DNA from: Pseudomonas nitroreducens NBRC 12694
GTDB lineage: Bacteria > Pseudomonadota > Gammaproteobacteria > Pseudomonadales > Pseudomonadaceae
DNA length: 64,000 bases
Direction of reading: 5' to 3'
Assembly: GCF_002091755.1 (NCBI RefSeq)
Contig: NZ_BDAI01000012.1
Span: forward strand, 62,001 to 126,000
Shown here: one piece after another, positions 44,720-52,380 of the stretch
How the letters are laid out: each line of letters opens with the position of its first letter
Numbering within the stretch: position 1 is the stretch's first letter
Program-made: the position numbers and the translations under genes
The notes under the pieces: generated by a model
What the model was told of the DNA's origin: nothing
Databases searched by the model: none
The model's input: the letters and a program-made list of their open reading frames with translations, nothing else

Positions 44720-45757
44720 ATGTTGCGAGCGGTAAGGGGAGGGCTGCTGTTCGGCCTGCTGGGGAGCGCTGCGATGCCGGCGCTGGCGGACTACGTTACG
44801 GTGATTTCCTTCGGTGGCGCGAACAAGGAAGCCCAGGAGGCGGCCTTCTACAAACCGTTCAAGGAAGTGACCGGCAACGCTGTCGTCCACGGCTCCTACA
44901 ACGGCGACCTGGCCAAGCTCAAGCGCATGGTGGAAATCAGCCACGTCTCCTGGGACGTGGTGGAAGTCGAGGCCCCCGAACTCGCGCGCGGCTGCGAGGA
45001 AGGGCTGTTCATGAAGCTTGACCCCAAGACCCTGGGCAACACCGCCGATTTCGTTCCCGGCGCAGTGCAGCCGTGCGGCGTCGGCATCTTCGTCTGGACC
45101 ACGCTGCTGGCCTACAACCAGAACAAGCTGCAGGGCACGCCCAGCAGTTGGGCGGATTTCTGGGACACGAAGAAATTCCCCGGCAAGCGCGGCCTGCGCT
45201 GGGGCGCGAAGTACAGCCTGGAATTCGCCCTGATGGCCGATGGTGTCGCGCCCAGGGACGTTTACAAGGTGCTCGCCAACAATGACGGCGTCGACCGCGC
45301 CTTCCGCAAGCTCGACGAACTGAAGCCGAACATCAACTGGTGGAAATCCGGGCAGGACCCGGTCCGTGATCTCGCCGACGGCACCGTGGTGATGAGCTCC
45401 GCCTACAACGGCCGGATCGCCGCCGCGCAGGGCGAGCAGAAGGGCTTCCGCATGGTCTGGGCCGGCGGTATCTACGACTTCGATTTCTGGGCGCTGCCCT
45501 CGGGCGTGTTCAAGAAGGAACTGGCCGAGCAATTCGTCAACTTCGCCGGCCAGCCGCAACAACAGAAGGCCTTCGCCGAAAACATTTCCTACGGCCCGAC
45601 CAACCGCAAGGCGGTGGAGCTGCTGGCGCCGGACGTGGCTGCCAACCTGCCGACCGCGCCGCAGAACATCGCCAATGCCGTCGGCATGGACGTGGCGTTC
45701 TGGGCCGAGCACGGCGATGCGCTGGAGAAGCGCTTCCAGGCCTGGGCCAAGCGCTGA
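44720..45757 (+). CDS. periplasmic binding protein of the PotD/AgtB type
   Basis: This 345-residue exported protein has a signal peptide (about 1-24, ending MPALA) and a two-lobed extracellular solute-binding fold (SBP_bac_6/8 type) beginning VTVISFGGANKEAQ. It corresponds to PA0602 by position. It is clearly related to AgtB 1.4 kb downstream, sharing many blocks (SSAYNGRIAA, WADFWDTKKFPGKRGLR), so the pair arose by duplication. The first copy probably binds a related omega-amino acid or polyamine. GGAGAAGAAG precedes the ATG. A perfect 12-bp hairpin follows the stop. Confidence 0.88.
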   Translation: MLRAVRGGLLFGLLGSAAMPALADYVTVISFGGANKEAQEAAFYKPFKEVTGNAVVHGSYNGDLAKLKRMVEISHVSWDVVEVEAPELARGCEEGLFMKLDPKTLGNTADFVPGAVQPCGVGIFVWTTLLAYNQNKLQGTPSSWADFWDTKKFPGKRGLRWGAKYSLEFALMADGVAPRDVYKVLANNDGVDRAFRKLDELKPNINWWKSGQDPVRDLADGTVVMSSAYNGRIAAAQGEQKGFRMVWAGGIYDFDFWALPSGVFKKELAEQFVNFAGQPQQQKAFAENISYGPTNRKAVELLAPDVAANLPTAPQNIANAVGMDVAFWAEHGDALEKRFQAWAKR

Positions 45758-45763
45758 TCCGCA

Positions 45764-45792
45764 GACTGCCGACCAATAGCTGGTCGGCAGTC
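45764..45792 (+). terminator. hairpin after the first binding-protein gene
   Basis: GACTGCCGACCA, loop ATAGC and TGGTCGGCAGTC form a perfect 12-bp stem seven bases after the stop, followed only by a weak T-rich tail. It may end the transcript or protect its 3' end, so agtA may have its own promoter. Confidence 0.7.
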
Positions 45793-45937
45793 GGTTTCCC
45801 TGATTTTTGTAGGGCGATCCCTACAAAGCATCCTCTCTAAGCCTTATAGCAATCTCTCATACCGCCCGATTTGCGCGCGGGTCCAGCTTCTCTAGGCTTG
45901 AGATCAACGGCATTTACAAAAAAACAAAGGTGCGGTG

Positions 45938-47047
45938 ATGGCCGAGAATCAGGCAAACGATGTGCTGGTGAGTTTCCGTGGCGTGCAGAAGAGCTACGAC
46001 GGCGAATCCCTCATCGTGAAGGACCTCAATCTGGACATTCGCAAAGGCGAATTCCTGACACTGCTGGGGCCGTCCGGTTCCGGCAAGACCACCAGCCTGA
46101 TGATGCTGGCCGGTTTCGAAACTCCTACCGCCGGTGAAATCCAGCTCGCCGGCCGCGCCATCAACAACGTCCCCCCGCACAAGCGCGACATCGGCATGGT
46201 GTTCCAGAACTATGCGCTGTTCCCGCACATGACGGTGGCCGAGAACCTGGCCTTCCCGCTCTCCGTGCGCGGCATGAGCAAGACCGATGTCAGCGAGCGC
46301 GTGAAGCGTGCGCTGTCGATGGTCCAGCTCGACACCTTCGCCGGCCGTTATCCCGCCCAGCTTTCCGGTGGCCAGCAGCAACGTGTGGCCCTGGCCCGCG
46401 CGCTGGTCTTCGAGCCGCAACTGGTGCTGATGGACGAACCCCTGGGTGCGCTGGATAAACAGCTGCGTGAACACATGCAGATGGAGATCAAGCACATCCA
46501 CCAGCGCCTGGGCGTGACCGTGGTCTACGTGACCCACGACCAGGGCGAAGCCCTGACCATGTCCGACCGCGTGGCCGTGTTCCACCAGGGCGAGATCCAG
46601 CAGATCGCCCCGCCGGCCGAGCTCTACGAGCACCCGCGCAACTCCTTCGTCGCCAACTTCATTGGCGAGAACAACCGCATCGCCGGCCAGCTCCAGGCCC
46701 GCGATGGCGACCGCTGCACCGTTGGCCTGGCCCGTGGCGAGAAGGTCGAGGCGCTGGCGGTGAACGTCGGCAATGTCGGCGACACCGTCAGCCTGTCGAT
46801 CCGCCCAGAGCGCGTGCGCCTCAACGGCCACAGTGAAAACTGCGTCAACCGCTTCTCCGGCCGTGTCGCCGAATTCATCTACCTGGGCGACCACGTGCGC
46901 ATTCGCCTGGAGGTCTGCGGCCGTACCGATTTCTTCGTCAAACAGCCGATCGCCGAGCTCGATCCCGCGCTCAGTGTTGGCGACGTGGTTCCGCTGGGCT
47001 GGGAAGTCGAGCACGTCCGCGCGCTCGACCCTCTGTCCGCGGCGTAA
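45938..47047 (+). CDS. agtA: ABC transporter ATP-binding protein AgtA
   Basis: This 369-residue PotA-type ATPase energises uptake through AgtC and AgtD. Walker A LLGPSGSGKTTSLMM (about 42-56), the signature LSGGQQQRVALARAL (about 140-154), Walker B VLMDEPLGAL and the switch His in YVTHDQGEA are intact; a TOBE regulatory domain fills the C-terminal third. In P. aeruginosa the agtABCD system imports 4-aminobutyrate and 5-aminovalerate (from memory). ATG 45938 follows AAAGGTGCGGTG. It is followed by agtB, with 68 bases between. Confidence 0.9.
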   Translation: MAENQANDVLVSFRGVQKSYDGESLIVKDLNLDIRKGEFLTLLGPSGSGKTTSLMMLAGFETPTAGEIQLAGRAINNVPPHKRDIGMVFQNYALFPHMTVAENLAFPLSVRGMSKTDVSERVKRALSMVQLDTFAGRYPAQLSGGQQQRVALARALVFEPQLVLMDEPLGALDKQLREHMQMEIKHIHQRLGVTVVYVTHDQGEALTMSDRVAVFHQGEIQQIAPPAELYEHPRNSFVANFIGENNRIAGQLQARDGDRCTVGLARGEKVEALAVNVGNVGDTVSLSIRPERVRLNGHSENCVNRFSGRVAEFIYLGDHVRIRLEVCGRTDFFVKQPIAELDPALSVGDVVPLGWEVEHVRALDPLSAA

Positions 47048-47115
47048 CGAAAGCGGACCGGCCACTCCCGGACGCATCCAAGAAAAACAAACTGCACACT
47101 GTGGAGACAACAATA

Positions 47116-48165
47116 ATGTCGAAGTCCTTGAAAGCATCGGGGCTCAAACTCGCAGCGCTGACTCTGGGCGTGGCCTTTGCGGCCCAGTCCATGGCCGCCA
47201 CCGACCTGACCGTGGTGTCCTTCGGCGGTGCCAACAAGAACGCCCAGGTGAAGGCGTTCTACGAGCCCTACGAAAAATCCACCGGCAACAAGATCGTCGC
47301 CGGCGAATACAACGGCGAGATGGCCAAGGTGAAGGCCATGGTCGACACCAACAGCGTCTCCTGGGACCTGGTGGAAGTCGAATCGCCGGAACTGGCCCGC
47401 GGCTGTGACGAAGGCCTGTTCGAAGAAATCGACCCGGCCATCCTCGGCAAGGCCGAAGACTATGTGCCGGGCGCCGTCAGCAACTGCGGCGTCGGCTTCT
47501 TCGTGTGGTCTACCGTACTGGCCTACAACGCCGACAAACTGAAGAGCGCGCCGACCAGTTGGGCCGATTTCTGGGACACCCAGAAATTCCCGGGCAAGCG
47601 CGGCCTGCGCAAGGGCGCCAAGTACACACTGGAATTCGCCCTGATGGCCGACGGTGTCGCGCCCAAGGACGTCTACAAGGTGCTGGCCACCAAAGAAGGC
47701 CAGGACCGCGCCTTCAAGAAACTCGACCAGATCAAGCCGAACATCCAGTGGTGGGAAGCCGGCGCCCAGCCGCCGCAGTACCTCGCCTCCGGTGACGTGG
47801 TCATGAGCTCCGCCTACAACGGCCGCATCGCCGCCGTGCAGAAAGAGAGCAACCTGAAGATCGTCTGGAACGGCGGCATCTACGACTTCGACGCCTGGGC
47901 CATCCCCAAAGGCGCCAAGAAGAAGGACGAGAGCCTGAAGTTCATCGCCTTCTCGGTCCAGCCCGAGCAGCAGAAGACCTACTCCGAGAACATCGCCTAC
48001 GGCCCGGTCAACAAGAACGCCGTACCGCTGCTGAGCAAGGACCTGCTGAAAGACATGCCGACCACCCCGGAAAACATGCAGGGCCAGGTGGGCATGGACG
48101 TGACCTTCTGGGCTGACTACGGCGAGCAGCTGGAGCAGCGCTTCAACGCCTGGGCTGCCAAGTAA
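47116..48165 (+). CDS. agtB: periplasmic GABA/5-aminovalerate-binding protein AgtB
   Basis: This 349-residue exported binding protein has a signal peptide (about 1-26, ending AAQSMA) and the fold of PotD-like proteins, starting TDLTVVSFGGANKNAQ. It is strongly similar to the upstream binding protein at 44720. GTGGAGACAACAATA precedes ATG 47116. The gap to agtC (229 bases) holds three hairpins that should stabilise the agtB mRNA or reduce read-through, as is common where the binding protein must be made in excess of the permeases. Confidence 0.9.
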   Translation: MSKSLKASGLKLAALTLGVAFAAQSMAATDLTVVSFGGANKNAQVKAFYEPYEKSTGNKIVAGEYNGEMAKVKAMVDTNSVSWDLVEVESPELARGCDEGLFEEIDPAILGKAEDYVPGAVSNCGVGFFVWSTVLAYNADKLKSAPTSWADFWDTQKFPGKRGLRKGAKYTLEFALMADGVAPKDVYKVLATKEGQDRAFKKLDQIKPNIQWWEAGAQPPQYLASGDVVMSSAYNGRIAAVQKESNLKIVWNGGIYDFDAWAIPKGAKKKDESLKFIAFSVQPEQQKTYSENIAYGPVNKNAVPLLSKDLLKDMPTTPENMQGQVGMDVTFWADYGEQLEQRFNAWAAK

Positions 48166-48281
48166 GGGTCGCCGGCAAAACTGTTCTGGCGTTGCTGCCT
48201 GGCCGGGTACTGTCTGCGGCCAGGCGCCTAGCCAGAACCGCTTCGCTCAGTTTTGTCGACGACTCGCGTAACGTCCTAACC

Positions 48282-48339
48282 GTCGCGGCTGCCCGAGCCG
48301 CGACGGACCGGAGCCGCCGTTCCCCCTCGCGGCGGCTCC
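48282..48339 (+). promoter_or_regulatory. two tandem stems in the agtB-agtC gap
   Basis: GTCGCGGCT-GCCCG-AGCCGCGAC (48282-48304) and GGAGCCGCCG...CGGCGGCTCC (48310-48339) are perfect 9- and 10-bp stems separated by five bases. No T-run follows either. They look like 3'-protective or retro-regulatory hairpins of agtB mRNA rather than a terminator. Confidence 0.6.
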
Positions 48340-48356
48340 TCCTGACACCACACCTT

Positions 48357-48381
48357 GGCCGCTCCTAAGGCGGCCTGTTTT
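48357..48381 (+). terminator. weak terminator-like hairpin before agtC
   Basis: GGCCGC, loop TCCTAAG and GCGGCC run into TGTTTTA, followed by CCGGAG as the agtC ribosome-binding site. It could partly stop transcription before the permease genes. Confidence 0.45.
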
Positions 48382-48394
48382 ACCGGAGTTCGCT

Positions 48395-49642
48395 ATGGCC
48401 ACCGCTGTGTCTCTGAACGAGGTCGCCGGCCCCACCCTCAAGCAGCGCCTGGCGCGCGCGGAGCGGATGAACCGTCTGAAGTCCCAGGCGCTGGTGCTGC
48501 CCCTGCTGGTCTTCCTGCTGCTGACCTTCCTGGTGCCCATCGCGGCGCTGCTCTACAAGAGCGTGAACAACCCCGAGGTCGTCGGCGCGATGCCGCTGAC
48601 GGTCAATGCCATCGCTGAATGGGACGGCAAATCGCTGCCCTCGGACGCGGTGTACAAGGCGCTGAGCGAAGACCTGGTCGCTGCGCGCAAGAACCAGACC
48701 ATCGGTGACCTGTCCAAGCGCCTGAACATGGAACTGGCCGGCTACCGCAGCCTGCTGTCCAAGACTGCCCGCGCGCTGCCGTTCAAGGAGCAGCCGGCAT
48801 CGTACAAGGACGCCATGGAAGCCCTCGACGAGCGCTGGGGCGACCCGGCCTACTGGCAGGCGATCCGCCGCAACGCCAGCTCCGTCACTCCCTATTACCT
48901 GCTGGCGGCGCTCGATCACCGCATCGACGACCTGGGCGAGATCGCCCGCGCCACGCCTGACCAGTCGATCTACCTGGACATCTTCGCCCGCACCTTCTGG
49001 ATGGGCGCGGTGATCACCCTGATCTGCCTGGCGCTGGCCTACCCGCTGGCCTACCTGCTGGCGATCCTGCCGACGCGCAAGTCCAACCTGCTGATGATCA
49101 TGGTGCTGCTGCCGTTCTGGACCTCGATCCTGGTGCGCGTCGCCGCGTGGATCGTGCTGCTGCAGTCGGGCGGCCTGATCAACGGCGCGCTGCTGAAGAT
49201 GGGCCTGATCGACCAGCCGCTGCAGCTGGTGTTCAACCGCACCGGCGTGTACATCTCCATGGTGCACATCATGCTGCCGTTCATGATCCTGCCGATCTAC
49301 AGCGTGATGAAGGGCATTTCCCCCAGCTACATGCGCGCCGCGATTTCCCTGGGTTGCCACCCGTTCGCCAGCTTCTGGAAGGTCTACTTCCCGCAGACCG
49401 TGGCCGGTGTCGGCGCCGGTTGCCTGCTGGTGTTCATCCTGTCGATCGGCTACTACATCACCCCGGCGCTGCTGGGCAGCCCGAACGACCAGATGGTCAG
49501 CTACTTCGTCGCCTTCTACACCAACACCACCATCAACTGGGGCATGGCCACGGCCCTGGGCGGCCTGCTGCTGTTCGCCACCCTGGTGCTCTATGTGATC
49601 TATGGCTGGCTGGTGGGCGCGAGCCGCCTGCGCCTGGGCTGA
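48395..49642 (+). CDS. agtC: ABC permease AgtC
   Basis: This 415-residue inner-membrane permease of the PotB type has six or seven membrane helices and a long cytoplasmic or periplasmic region (about 40-190) after the first helix. The permease EAA-like loop is seen as AAISLGCHPFASFWKVYFPQT (about 305-325), which contacts AgtA. It pairs with AgtD, whose start follows 13 bases after its stop. CCGGAG precedes ATG 48395. Confidence 0.9.
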   Translation: MATAVSLNEVAGPTLKQRLARAERMNRLKSQALVLPLLVFLLLTFLVPIAALLYKSVNNPEVVGAMPLTVNAIAEWDGKSLPSDAVYKALSEDLVAARKNQTIGDLSKRLNMELAGYRSLLSKTARALPFKEQPASYKDAMEALDERWGDPAYWQAIRRNASSVTPYYLLAALDHRIDDLGEIARATPDQSIYLDIFARTFWMGAVITLICLALAYPLAYLLAILPTRKSNLLMIMVLLPFWTSILVRVAAWIVLLQSGGLINGALLKMGLIDQPLQLVFNRTGVYISMVHIMLPFMILPIYSVMKGISPSYMRAAISLGCHPFASFWKVYFPQTVAGVGAGCLLVFILSIGYYITPALLGSPNDQMVSYFVAFYTNTTINWGMATALGGLLLFATLVLYVIYGWLVGASRLRLG

Positions 49643-49655
49643 TGAGGAGAAGAAG

Positions 49656-50483
49656 ATGCTGAGCCCCTACATGTCCCCGATCGAGCGCGTGTGGTTCTAC
49701 ACCCTGCGCATCCTCTGCGGCCTGATCCTGCTGTTCCTGGTGCTGCCGGTACTGGTCATCGTGCCGCTGTCGTTCAACTCCGGCACCTTCCTGGTCTACC
49801 CGCTGCAGGGCTTCTCCCTGCGCTGGTACGCCGACTTCTTCAACTCTGCCGAGTGGATGCGCGCGCTGACCAACAGCATCATCGTCGCCCCGGCGGCCAC
49901 CGTGCTGGCGATGGTCTTCGGCACCCTGGCGTCAATTGGCCTGACCCGCGGCGACTTCCGCGGCAAGGCGCTGATTATGAGCCTGGTGATCTCGCCGATG
50001 GTCGTGCCGGTGGTGATCATCGGCGTGGCCAGCTACCTGTTCTTCGCGCCGCTGGGCCTGGGCAACAGCTATATCTCGCTGATCATCGTCCACGCGGTGC
50101 TCGGTGTGCCCTTCGTCATCATCACCGTGTCGGCGACCCTGCAGGGTTTCAACTACAACCTGGTGCGCGCCGCCGCCAGCCTGGGCGCGCCGCCGGTGCT
50201 GACCTTCTTCAAGGTCACCCTGCCGCTGATCGCTCCCGGCGTGATTTCCGGTGCGCTGTTCGCCTTCGCCACGTCCTTCGATGAAGTCGTGGTGACCCTG
50301 TTCCTTGCCGGCCCCGAGCAGGCCACCCTGCCGCGTCAGATGTTCAGCGGCATCCGCGAGAACCTCAGCCCGACCATCGCCGCCGCGGCGACCCTGCTGA
50401 TCGGTTTCTCCGTCCTGCTCCTGCTGACCCTCGAGTGGCTGCGCGGCCGCAGCGAGAAACTGCGTACCGCCCCGACTTCCTGA
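49656..50483 (+). CDS. agtD: ABC permease AgtD
   Basis: This 275-residue PotC-type permease has six membrane helices and the coupling loop AAASLGAPPVLTFFKVTLPL (about 187-206). GAGGAGAAGAAG precedes ATG 49656. It is the last gene of the agt operon; a long composite terminator follows within 70 bases. Confidence 0.91.
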   Translation: MLSPYMSPIERVWFYTLRILCGLILLFLVLPVLVIVPLSFNSGTFLVYPLQGFSLRWYADFFNSAEWMRALTNSIIVAPAATVLAMVFGTLASIGLTRGDFRGKALIMSLVISPMVVPVVIIGVASYLFFAPLGLGNSYISLIIVHAVLGVPFVIITVSATLQGFNYNLVRAAASLGAPPVLTFFKVTLPLIAPGVISGALFAFATSFDEVVVTLFLAGPEQATLPRQMFSGIRENLSPTIAAAATLLIGFSVLLLLTLEWLRGRSEKLRTAPTS

Positions 50484-50495
50484 GTTCACAGTGTT

Positions 50496-50556
50496 TCGCG
50501 GACGTTCCCGTCGCCGTGCTCACCCACGGCGGCGGGACCGGTCCGCGATTTTTTTT
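50496..50556 (+). terminator. agt operon terminator
   Basis: TCGCGGAC and GTCCGCGA pair around an inner stem CCCGTCGCCGTG/CACGGCGGCGGG, and eight or nine T follow directly. It is a strong intrinsic terminator separating agtD from rpe. Confidence 0.92.
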
Positions 50557-50674
50557 GCCTGAATTTCCGCCTGGGCTTGCCCCGCTCGGCATCGACTATC
50601 GGCCCAGTCCCCTTCCAGCCGTCCGAGCGGCTACAATGCGCGCCATCCGTGATTTCCGCCCACAGAGGTGCGCC

Positions 50675-51349
50675 ATGCAACCCTACGCCATCGCTCCGTC
50701 GATCCTGTCCGCCGATTTCGCCCGTCTGGGCGAGGACGTCGACAAGGTGCTCGCCGCCGGCGCCGACATCGTCCACTTCGATGTGATGGACAACCACTAC
50801 GTGCCGAACCTGACCATCGGCCCGATGGTCTGTACGGCCCTGCGCAAGTACGGCGTCACCGCGCCCATCGATGTGCACCTGATGGTTTCCCCGGTGGATC
50901 GCATCATCGGCGACTTCATCGAAGCCGGCGCCACCTACATCACCTTCCACCCCGAAGCCACCCAGCACATCGACCGCTCCCTGCAACTGATCAAGGACGG
51001 CGGCTGCAAGGCCGGGCTGGTATTCAACCCGGCCACCCCGCTGGACGCGCTGAAGTACGTGATGGACAAGATCGACATGGTCCTGCTGATGAGCGTGAAC
51101 CCCGGCTTCGGCGGGCAGAAGTTCATCCCCGGTACCCTCGACAAGCTGCGTGAAGCCCGCGCGCTGATCGACGCTTCCGGACGCGATATCCGCCTGGAAA
51201 TCGACGGTGGGGTGAACGTGAAGAACATCCGCGAGATCGCCGCTGCTGGCGCCGACACCTTCGTCGCCGGTTCCGCCATCTTCAACGCACCGGACTACGC
51301 CGAGGTCATTCGCGCCATGCATGCCGAGCTGGCGCAGGCGCGCCAGTGA
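50675..51349 (+). CDS. rpe: ribulose-phosphate 3-epimerase
   Basis: This 224-residue TIM-barrel enzyme interconverts ribulose-5-P and xylulose-5-P in the pentose phosphate pathway. SILSADFARLGEDV, the metal site HFDVMDNHYVPNLT, DVHLMV, and MSVNPGFGGQKFIP are all present, and the phosphate site is EIDGGVN near the C-terminus. CAGAGGTGCGCC precedes ATG 50675. Its stop shares a base with the gph start (TGATG), as in the conserved rpe-gph-trpE order of Pseudomonas and enteric bacteria. Confidence 0.97.
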   Translation: MQPYAIAPSILSADFARLGEDVDKVLAAGADIVHFDVMDNHYVPNLTIGPMVCTALRKYGVTAPIDVHLMVSPVDRIIGDFIEAGATYITFHPEATQHIDRSLQLIKDGGCKAGLVFNPATPLDALKYVMDKIDMVLLMSVNPGFGGQKFIPGTLDKLREARALIDASGRDIRLEIDGGVNVKNIREIAAAGADTFVAGSAIFNAPDYAEVIRAMHAELAQARQ

Positions 51350-52167
51350 TGAGCGCTGCACAACTGCCGTTCGCCGGGCTGCCGCGTCTGGTGATGTTCG
51401 ACCTGGACGGCACCCTGGTGGACTCGGTCCCCGACCTCGCCGCGGCGGTGGACAAGATGCTGCTGGCGCTCGGGCGCCAGCCGGCCGGCCTGGACGCCGT
51501 GCGTCACTGGGTCGGCAACGGCGCGCGCGTACTGGTGCGCCGCGCCCTGGCGGGCGACATCGAACATGAAAGTGTCAGCGAGGAAGACACCGAGCGCGCG
51601 CTGGAACTCTTCATGGACGCCTACGCCGACAGCCACGCGTTGACCGTGGTCTACCCCGGCGTCATCGAGACGCTGAAGTGGCTGAAGAAGCGCGGCGTCG
51701 AGCTGGCGCTGATCACCAACAAGCCCGAGCGCTTCGTCGGTCCGCTGCTGGACGAGATGAAGCTGGGCAAGTTCTTCCGCTGGATCATCGGCGGCGACAC
51801 CCTGCCGCAGCAGAAGCCCGACCCGGCCGCGCTGCTGTTCGTAATGAAGATGGCCGGTGTATCGGCAGAGCAGGCGCTGTTCGTCGGCGACTCGCGCAAC
51901 GACATCCTTGCGGCCAAGGCCGCCGGCGTGCGCAGCGTTGGCCTGAGCTACGGCTACAACCACGGCCGCCCCATTGCCGAAGAAACCCCGACGCTGGTGC
52001 TCGACGACCTGCGCCATCTGCTGCCTTGCTTCGACTCGGGCAAAGCGATAGTGTTGCCCGACTCCGCTTCAAAACCCGCTCAGCGAGACAGCACCGTGGA
52101 AACGGCTCCCCACACACTCTGGATGAAAGTCATCAAGGCCCTGGCCCGCTGGCGCTGGCGCGCCTGA
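51349..52167 (+). CDS. gph: phosphoglycolate phosphatase with a leader-peptide-like tail
   Basis: This is a 272-residue HAD phosphatase for 2-phosphoglycolate. The nucleophile motif VMFDLDGTLVDS (about 16-27), the TNKPE motif II and KPDP/GDSRNDILAA motifs III-IV are intact, and the HAD domain ends near residue 225 (LDDLRHLLP). The last 45 residues are not HAD-like; they end with LWMKVIKALARWRWRA, a trp-leader-peptide-like string with three Trp codons in sixteen. The same stretch from ATG 52123 is listed separately as a candidate leader peptide. The start ATG 51349 overlaps the rpe stop by one base. Confidence 0.92.
   Translation: MSAAQLPFAGLPRLVMFDLDGTLVDSVPDLAAAVDKMLLALGRQPAGLDAVRHWVGNGARVLVRRALAGDIEHESVSEEDTERALELFMDAYADSHALTVVYPGVIETLKWLKKRGVELALITNKPERFVGPLLDEMKLGKFFRWIIGGDTLPQQKPDPAALLFVMKMAGVSAEQALFVGDSRNDILAAKAAGVRSVGLSYGYNHGRPIAEETPTLVLDDLRHLLPCFDSGKAIVLPDSASKPAQRDSTVETAPHTLWMKVIKALARWRWRA
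52123..52167 (+). CDS. trpL: candidate trp leader peptide, in frame with the gph 3' end
   Basis: ATG 52123 opens a 14-residue peptide MKVIKALARWRWRA ending at the gph stop. Paired Trp codons (52150 and 52156) just before the stop and the MK-I start are typical of attenuator peptides such as E. coli TrpL. Attenuation of trpE has been reported in pseudomonads (from memory). No clear ribosome-binding site precedes this ATG, so the Trp codons may be read by ribosomes finishing gph. A hairpin GCCGGT-ACG-ACCGGC (52177-52191) follows the stop at once. Confidence 0.6.
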   Translation: MKVIKALARWRWRA

Positions 52168-52236
52168 CATCCTTTGGCCGGTACGACCGGCGTGTGTGCA
52201 CCCAAGTCCGTTTCCCCCTCAGAGCCCGTTTACTAT

Positions 52237-52345
52237 CTGCTGCGCGTCGGCGGCACTGCGTTGAAATCGCTTTCGAGATGCTCATTTACTGCGTGTAAAC
52301 TCCGCTCTCTCAAGCGATTTCGCCTTGTTCCGCTCCAGCTCGCGA
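52237..52345 (+). repeat. structured intergenic element, copy B (trpE leader)
   Basis: GAAATCGCTT (52263-52272) pairs with AAGCGATTTC (52312-52321), with a further CGAGA-type extension. The loop TGCTCATTTACTGCGTGTAA plus ACTCCGC forms a TTTAC/GTAAA inner stem. Flanking CTGCTGCGC, GCGTTG, CGCCTTG and GCTCGCGA match copy A at 5162-5268, with the last block exactly ten bases after CGCCTTG in both. It ends 35 bases before the trpE start. Confidence 0.75.
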
Positions 52346-52380
52346 GATCCTAAACAGGCTCTTATTCCACGAGGCTGATC

